This document shows, in pieces, positions 59,723-64,000 of a stretch of DNA of 64,000 nt. The stretch spans positions 1-64,000 of the forward strand of contig NZ_VORT01000001.1 of NCBI RefSeq assembly GCF_007997155.1, given 5' to 3'. Source of the DNA: Aequorivita antarctica. GTDB lineage: Bacteria > Bacteroidota > Bacteroidia > Flavobacteriales > Flavobacteriaceae. Position 1 is the first letter of the stretch, and each line of letters starts with the position of its first letter. The translations under genes were made by a program, and so were the position numbers. Below the pieces are notes generated by a model, which made no database searches, had not been told where the DNA came from, and worked only from the letters and a program-made list of their open reading frames with translations.

Positions 59723-60484
59723 TTAATCCGAAACTTCAACCTTTTCAAGTTTCATCCCGCCAGTTTCTTTTGAGATAGTAACCGTGTACCCAAAACCTGT
59801 CGTTTTGTAGTTATAAACTATTTTCTGAAGTTCGTTGTCGTTTCTCGAAATCTGCAGTTCGCTGATAAAATCAGTTTTCTTTTTCTCTCCATTTTGTTGC
59901 GTTTCATTATTCGAGCCTTTCGGGTTTGGAAAAGCAAACGCCTTTGGAATTGCAAAAAGTTGCTGAGCCGAAAAAAACGCTTCGTGCCACTTATCGGTAG
60001 GTAAAATAAGTGTTTCGGCTTTGGTAGGTTTGCTTGCCGTGCCGCCCGTAGCTTCGGAATAATTCACTTTTGGAAAATCTTTCTTTAGTTCTTCAGAATA
60101 ATTTTTTGCGGAAGCATCTTCTCCAGGAGGGGAAAATTTCGACAGAAAACCATTAAAAGCAAATCCTTTTTTGTTGTTGTATTCTACCTCATCCATCGCA
60201 CCATTTATTCCGCCAACATTCATTGTTGTCTTTCCTTCAGCATTCACAATTTTTACTTTCGTGCCCAAAGGCATCACGGCAACCTTTGCACTTTGAAGAT
60301 TTGGAAATTCCCGCAATGTCAAACCACTTACTGCGGCAACATACATTGCGTCAGGAATAGTTTCAGCGGGAATAGAATCTGTAACAGCGGTTTGGGTTTC
60401 TTCGCTAGTTTTGGCGTCGTTTTTACAGGAAAAAAGGAAAGTGAAACCTGCAAGCGCAAGGAAGGAAAAAGCTACGGTCTTCAT
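59723..60484 (-). CDS. Lipoprotein with a bacterial SH3-like domain
   Basis: 253 residues from the ATG at 60484 (MKTVAFSFLALAGFTFLFSC, lipobox at C20); an ATG 15 codons earlier would spoil the signal. Residues about 45-110 look like an SH3b domain (YVAAVSGLTLREFPNLQSAKVAVMPLGTKVKIVN...MDEVEYNNKKGFAFNGFLSKF). The remainder (KAETLILPTDKWHEAFFSAQQLF...LQISRNDNELQKIVYNYKTTG) is not recognised. It is anchored in the envelope, perhaps binding cell wall. Single gene. Confidence 0.72.
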   Translation of the reverse strand: MKTVAFSFLALAGFTFLFSCKNDAKTSEETQTAVTDSIPAETIPDAMYVAAVSGLTLREFPNLQSAKVAVMPLGTKVKIVNAEGKTTMNVGGINGAMDEVEYNNKKGFAFNGFLSKFSPPGEDASAKNYSEELKKDFPKVNYSEATGGTASKPTKAETLILPTDKWHEAFFSAQQLFAIPKAFAFPNPKGSNNETQQNGEKKKTDFISELQISRNDNELQKIVYNYKTTGFGYTVTISKETGGMKLEKVEVSD

Positions 60485-60550
60485 AGTTTGGAGTTTTAAA
60501 TTAGTTAAAGATAAGTAGCTTTCAATCATATTTAAAATTTTTACCGTTTT

Positions 60551-60589
60551 CCTCCCCTTTTTTGGGGGAGGTGCCGAAGGCGGAGGGGG
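60551..60589. repeat. GC-rich intergenic hairpin between lipoprotein and dinB
   Basis: CCTCCCC (60551-60557) pairs with GGGGAGG (60565-60571) around a T-rich loop, followed by TGCCGAAGGCGGAGGGGG. The composition is far above the AT-rich surroundings. Similar CCTCCC-type intergenic repeats occur in many Bacteroidota, as I recall; it might terminate dinB, but there is no T-run on that strand. Confidence 0.5.
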
Positions 60590-60591
60590 CT

Positions 60592-61695
60592 TTAAAATTC
60601 AAGTTTTAGTTGTACGTCAATTGACTCCTTCGGAACCTCCTTTTTCTTTGGGGTTTCGTTGTTTAGGTGTGAAATTGAAATGCCCAACAACCGTACCGAT
60701 TCCTTCATTTTTTCCTGAAATAACAATTCTTTAACCACTTCTAAAATTAATTCTTTGGAAGCGATAAAAAGTGGCAGTGTTTTGCTGCGGGTTTGCAATG
60801 TGAAATCGCGGTATTTAATTTTCAAGGTTACTGTCTTTCCGGCAAGTTTGCTGCGTTTCAATCTATTCTCTACTTCGGAAGCGATTTCTTCGAGTCGTTC
60901 CATCATAAAAATTTCAGAGGAAATATTTTCTGAAAACGTATGTTCCGCCGCTAATGATTTCTGCGTTCGTGAAGGTTTCACTTTACTGTTGTGAATGCCG
61001 CGAACAACGTTGTAATAGAAACTACCACTCTTTCCAAAGTTCTCTTCTAAAAATTCAAGCGATTTTCCCTTTAAATCCTTTCCAGTGAAAATACCGATGC
61101 GGTACATTTTCTCTTTGGTTACCTTTCCAACTCCATAAAATTTCTTTACATCTAACGTCTCCAAAAACGGAATTACTTCCTCGGGACCAATTGTTTTTTG
61201 TCCGTTGGGTTTGTTGATGTCGCTGGCAATTTTTGCTACAAATTTGTTTACAGAAATTCCTGCAGAAGCATTCAGTCCTGTTTTTTCTTTAATTTTTTTC
61301 CGAATTTCAGTTGCAATCATTGTAGCACTCGGATTACCTTTTTTGTTTTCAGTAACGTCCAGATAAGCTTCGTCCAGCGAAAGTGGTTCTACCAAATCGG
61401 TATATTCCAAAAATATCTTTCGGATCTGTTTTGAAACTTCTTTGTAACGGTCAAAATTCGTTCTCACAAAAATAAGTTCAGGGCAAAGTTTACGAGCCAT
61501 TGCACCGCTCATTGCACTACGAACACCAAACTTTCGCGCTTCATAACTTGCAGCACTTACCACGCCACGGGCTGAACTTCCTCCTACGGCAACAGCTTTT
61601 CCACGCAATTCGGGATTATCCAACTGCTCAACGGACGCATAAAAAGCGTCCATATCTACATGAATTATTTTACGAAGAGGCATTTCGTCTTGCAT
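60592..61695 (-). CDS. dinB: DNA polymerase IV
   Basis: 367 residues from the ATG at 61695, or 363 from the next ATG at 61683 (MPLRKIIHVDMDAF), which is the usual start. Y-family translesion polymerase. Palm motifs: HVDMDAFYASVEQ with the catalytic aspartates and PLSLDEAYLDVTENKKG. The fingers/thumb region includes GISVNKFVAKIASDINKP and GVGKVTKEKMYRIGI (HhH), and the C-terminal little-finger domain has KPSRTQKSLAAEHTF. A promoter box lies 4 bases before the first ATG. Single gene. Confidence 0.93.
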   Translation of the reverse strand: MQDEMPLRKIIHVDMDAFYASVEQLDNPELRGKAVAVGGSSARGVVSAASYEARKFGVRSAMSGAMARKLCPELIFVRTNFDRYKEVSKQIRKIFLEYTDLVEPLSLDEAYLDVTENKKGNPSATMIATEIRKKIKEKTGLNASAGISVNKFVAKIASDINKPNGQKTIGPEEVIPFLETLDVKKFYGVGKVTKEKMYRIGIFTGKDLKGKSLEFLEENFGKSGSFYYNVVRGIHNSKVKPSRTQKSLAAEHTFSENISSEIFMMERLEEIASEVENRLKRSKLAGKTVTLKIKYRDFTLQTRSKTLPLFIASKELILEVVKELLFQEKMKESVRLLGISISHLNNETPKKKEVPKESIDVQLKLEF

Positions 61696-61699
61696 CCTA

Positions 61700-61707
61700 C
61701 AAATTTA
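61700..61707 (-). promoter_or_regulatory. -7 promoter box of dinB, possibly leaderless
   Basis: On the minus strand TAAATTTG fits TAnnTTTG and ends 4 bases before the ATG at 61695; initiation would be at or near that codon. Confidence 0.5.
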
Positions 61708-61764
61708 ATATCTTTAACGTCTGGTTTATGTGTAGTCGAAATCTAATTTCAACCAAATAAAATA

Positions 61765-62430
61765 ATGAAAAAAACCGCAATCATTTTAGGCGCAACGGGA
61801 TTAACGGGCGGTATTTTGTTAGAAAAGCTTTTAAAAGATCCCTCTTTTGAAAAAATAAAACTTTTTTCGCGAAGTTCCGCAGAAAATAATTCGTCAAAAG
61901 TTGAAGAACATTTAATAAACATGTTTCAATTGGAAGACCATTCCGAAGCATTTAAAGCCGATGTGATTTTCTGCTGCATTGGTACCACAAAAGCCAACAC
62001 TCCCGATAAGGAAACATATAAAAAGATTGATAACGGAATTCCCGTCACAGCTGCAAAACTTGCAAAACAAAACGGGATTAAAACGTTTATTGTAATCTCC
62101 GCAATGGGTGCAGATGCAGATAGCAGCATTTTTTATAACAAAACCAAAGGCGAAATGCAACGCGATGTGTTGCAACAAAATATTGAAAATACATATGTTT
62201 TACAGCCTTCGTTGATAGTTGGCGATAGAAATGAAAACCGTTTTGGCGAAAAAGTAGCAACAGTTTTTATGAAAACCTTTGGGTTTTTAATTCCGAAGAA
62301 ATACAAAATGATTAAAGCTGAAACGATTGCAGAAGCAATGTTAGTTTTGGCAAAAGAAGGGTTTTCAAAGCAACAAATCACTTCCGACGAAATTAAAAAA
62401 ATAGCCCAAAATGCAGGAAATAGAACGTAA
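61765..62430 (+). CDS. NAD(P)-binding Rossmann protein (atypical SDR, HTATIP2-like)
   Basis: 221 residues. The extended-SDR nucleotide motif is ILGATGLTGGILLEKLL (residues about 7-23). The pattern VIFCCIGTTKANTPDK, FIVISAMGADADSS and YNKTKGEMQRDVLQQN resembles the NAD(P)H-binding HTATIP2 or YwnB group; the catalytic tyrosine/lysine is represented by YNKTKGE. Substrate unknown. First of three overlapping genes; its 3' end overlaps the CYTH gene by 20 bases. Confidence 0.78.
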   Translation: MKKTAIILGATGLTGGILLEKLLKDPSFEKIKLFSRSSAENNSSKVEEHLINMFQLEDHSEAFKADVIFCCIGTTKANTPDKETYKKIDNGIPVTAAKLAKQNGIKTFIVISAMGADADSSIFYNKTKGEMQRDVLQQNIENTYVLQPSLIVGDRNENRFGEKVATVFMKTFGFLIPKKYKMIKAETIAEAMLVLAKEGFSKQQITSDEIKKIAQNAGNRT

Positions 62431-62890
62431 ATTTTTAGTCACTTCCGAAGCTTTTAAAAATGAAGCCCACAAACGAACCCGAATTGTGCAAGGTTTTTTG
62501 AACACAAATCCTGAGCGGACGGTGCGAGTTCGGATTCAAGGAAATGATGGCTTTATTACGATCAAAGGAAAATCAAACAAATCAGGTCTTTCCCGTTTTG
62601 AATGGGAAAAACAAATCTCACTAGCAGAAGCAGAAGAATTGCTTCACCTTTGCGAACCAGGCCTTATTGAAAAAACACGTTATGAAATTTCAAGTGATAG
62701 CCACACTTTTGAAGTGGATGATTTTATAGGCGAAAACGAAGGTTTAATAGTTGCTGAAATTGAACTCAGTTCCGAGACCGAACCTTTTTCAAAACCCGAA
62801 TGGTTAGGAAAAGAAGTTACGGGTGATGTGAAATATTATAATTCAAATTTGAGTAAAAATCCTTTTAAAAGCTGGACAAATGAAAGCTAA
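62411..62890 (+). CDS. CYTH-domain protein
   Basis: 159 residues. The N-terminal ExExK motif is QEIERKFLV, the defining mark of CYTH (CyaB/thiamine triphosphatase) enzymes that act on triphosphates with metal ions. Other family strands are RTVRVRIQGNDGFITIKGKS, LIEKTRYEI and EVDDFIGENEGLIVAEIEL, with acidic residues lining the tunnel. Likely activity: inorganic triphosphatase or ThTPase; adenylate cyclase is possible. Overlaps the gene before by 20 bases and the next by 11, so translation is coupled. Confidence 0.87.
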   Translation: MQEIERKFLVTSEAFKNEAHKRTRIVQGFLNTNPERTVRVRIQGNDGFITIKGKSNKSGLSRFEWEKQISLAEAEELLHLCEPGLIEKTRYEISSDSHTFEVDDFIGENEGLIVAEIELSSETEPFSKPEWLGKEVTGDVKYYNSNLSKNPFKSWTNES

Positions 62891-63374
62891 ACTACTTGTT
62901 GCAATTTCAGGAATTATACTTTTGGGGTGTGAAACCAAAGTTGAAAAAGAATACATCACCGAGCCTTGCCCTGAAGAAATAAAAATTCCAATGGCACAGT
63001 TAAAAGAAGACCTGACCAAAAAAGGGTTTCAAACCTTTGACTACATTGATGACAAATCGGGTGACACTATTTTGATGCAACAATATTTCATTGCTTTTTT
63101 AAAAAGCGGACCAACCCGTTCCCAAACTAAAGAAGAAGCGGACAGTCTTCAAAAGTTGCATTTAGCGCATTTGGGCAGAATGTATGAAGAGGGATTTGCA
63201 GATATTTCAGGACCGTTTGGCGATGATGGCGATATTCGAGGCATTACTATTTACAACGTGCCCACACAAAAAATGGCGGACAGCCTGGCCAACATGGATC
63301 CGATGGTAAAATCTGGAAGATTGGTAATTGAAATCCATCCCTGGTGGGCAGCAAAAGGTTTTTCGTTACGCTAA
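62880..63374 (+). CDS. Small YciI-like lipoprotein
   Basis: 164 residues with a lipobox (ISGIILLGC, C17). The C-terminal part (FIAFLKSGPTRSQTKEEADSLQKLHLAHLGRMYEEG...GDIRGITIYNVPTQKMADSLANMDPMVKSGRLVIEIHPWWAAKG) has the YciI-like ferredoxin-fold pattern, including HLAHLGRMYEEG and the DPMVKSG segment. YciI proteins are small enzymes of uncertain function; a lipoprotein form suggests an envelope role. Last gene of the overlapping triplet; its end overlaps the convergent cutC gene by 9 bases. Confidence 0.72.
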   Translation: MKAKLLVAISGIILLGCETKVEKEYITEPCPEEIKIPMAQLKEDLTKKGFQTFDYIDDKSGDTILMQQYFIAFLKSGPTRSQTKEEADSLQKLHLAHLGRMYEEGFADISGPFGDDGDIRGITIYNVPTQKMADSLANMDPMVKSGRLVIEIHPWWAAKGFSLR

Positions 63375-64000
63375 CAGTGTTATAATGTTTTGAATCGTTT
63401 CTTTATCAGAAGTAGCAATAATTCCTTCTTCAAAAAAAGCATCACTGTGCATAGTAACTTTTGGTTTTTGAGCTAATAGTTGTTTTTTGGCTGTTGCCGA
63501 AAGATGAATACTATTAAATCCAGCTTCTTTAAATTTCAAAGCATTTTCTACATTAATTCCGCCGCCGGGCATAATTTCTATTTTGCCTTTTGAATGATTT
63601 TGGAGCTCTTTCAAAAGTGAAATTCCTTCAATTGCCGTGGGTTTTTGGCCCGAAGAGAGTAATCTGTTTACTTTTAAATCGATTAACTTTTGAAGTTCAT
63701 CGATTGGATTTTCAACCCAATCAAAAGCACGGTGAAAGGTGAATTCCATTCCTTCGGATGCATCAATTAATTGCTTTGTTTTCATTGAATCAATTTTGTT
63801 TTCCGAAGTTAAAAATCCACTTACAATTCCTGCACAACCTAATTTTTTGCAGAATGTAATATCTCGCAACATTACGTCAAATTCTTCTTCGGAATAGGTG
63901 AAATTTCCACTTCGCGGACGAATTAAAACGTGTATAGGAATATTAAATTCCGAAACAACTTTTTCAATTAACCCTTGACTTGGTGTAAGTCCTCCAACAG
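63366..64000 (-). CDS. cutC: CutC copper homeostasis protein, start outside window
   Basis: The frame is open to the window edge; the part seen is about 210 residues. Motifs of the CutC TIM barrel read from the edge: GGLTPSQGLIEKVV, IHVLIRPRSGNFTYSEEEF, MLRDITFCKKLGCAGIVSGFLT, FTFHRAFDWVENP, LLSSGQKPTAIEG and IEIMPGGGINVENA, FNSIHLSATAKK. CutC has been associated with copper tolerance, though its role is debated. N-terminal residues lie beyond 64000. Confidence 0.9.
   Translation of the reverse strand, partial: VGGLTPSQGLIEKVVSEFNIPIHVLIRPRSGNFTYSEEEFDVMLRDITFCKKLGCAGIVSGFLTSENKIDSMKTKQLIDASEGMEFTFHRAFDWVENPIDELQKLIDLKVNRLLSSGQKPTAIEGISLLKELQNHSKGKIEIMPGGGINVENALKFKEAGFNSIHLSATAKKQLLAQKPKVTMHSDAFFEEGIIATSDKETIQNIITLLA

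Overview
The window is chromosomal DNA from a member of the Bacteroidota, most likely a marine or soil Flavobacteriaceae (an Aequorivita-like genome would fit, but no 16S gene is present to test this). Signs of that group are a PorZ-like type IX secretion (T9SS) component beside recO, T9SS type A C-terminal sorting signals, an IPExxxVDY protein between rnc and pyk, an OmpA protein with thrombospondin type 3 calcium repeats, many start codons without a Shine-Dalgarno sequence, and recurrent TAnnTTTG -7 promoter boxes.

Layout. Positions 1-2.7 kb are accessory: the 3' end of an IS1182-type transposase, then three AT-rich orphan genes on the minus strand (one broken by an in-frame stop). The orphan genes are separated by related spacers, so the stretch looks like a cassette array, and it ends at a set of dyad repeats. 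From 2.7 kb to the end the content is mostly core metabolism and housekeeping, in short operons of alternating strand. The order is: PQQ-type dehydrogenase, GNAT, ferritin, recO-porZ, gdhA, metB, a lipoprotein/ArsC-like/EamA operon, a YheT hydrolase, yicC-gmk-nadD, gpsA, an S9 peptidase, asd, mscL, alr, tdk, a small operon ending in rsmI, recJ, lpxH, queD, a MATE exporter with a 37-residue membrane protein behind it, a universal stress protein, and tRNA-Ala(GGC). Next comes an AddB-like nuclease / ompA / kbl / AddA-like helicase block, then superoxide dismutase, a 0.9 kb non-coding stretch with twin repeat loci, purF, a PfkB kinase, a SPOR-tailed secreted protein, purN-RNase H, acpP-fabF-rnc, an IPExxxVDY protein with pyk, two secreted proteins (FG-GAP T9SS cargo and a zinc metalloprotease), dinB, a three-gene overlapping operon, and a cutC gene cut by the window end.

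Functional links. acpP-fabF (fatty acid synthesis) share an operon with rnc. yicC-gmk-nadD joins RNA processing with GTP and NAD synthesis. The AddA/AddB-like pair probably forms a double-strand break resection enzyme working with recO and recJ. purF and purN belong to purine synthesis. asd and metB lead to methionine. Ferritin and SOD handle iron and superoxide.

The most interesting non-coding signals are: (1) the twin tandem-repeat loci with terminators at 45.17-45.92 kb; (2) a dispersed family of four long-hairpin elements (2.67, 12.75, 18.83 and 51.99 kb) whose outer stems differ by compensating changes; and (3) the spacer elements of the orphan-gene array. No CRISPR array, prophage, restriction system or recognisable defence system was seen.
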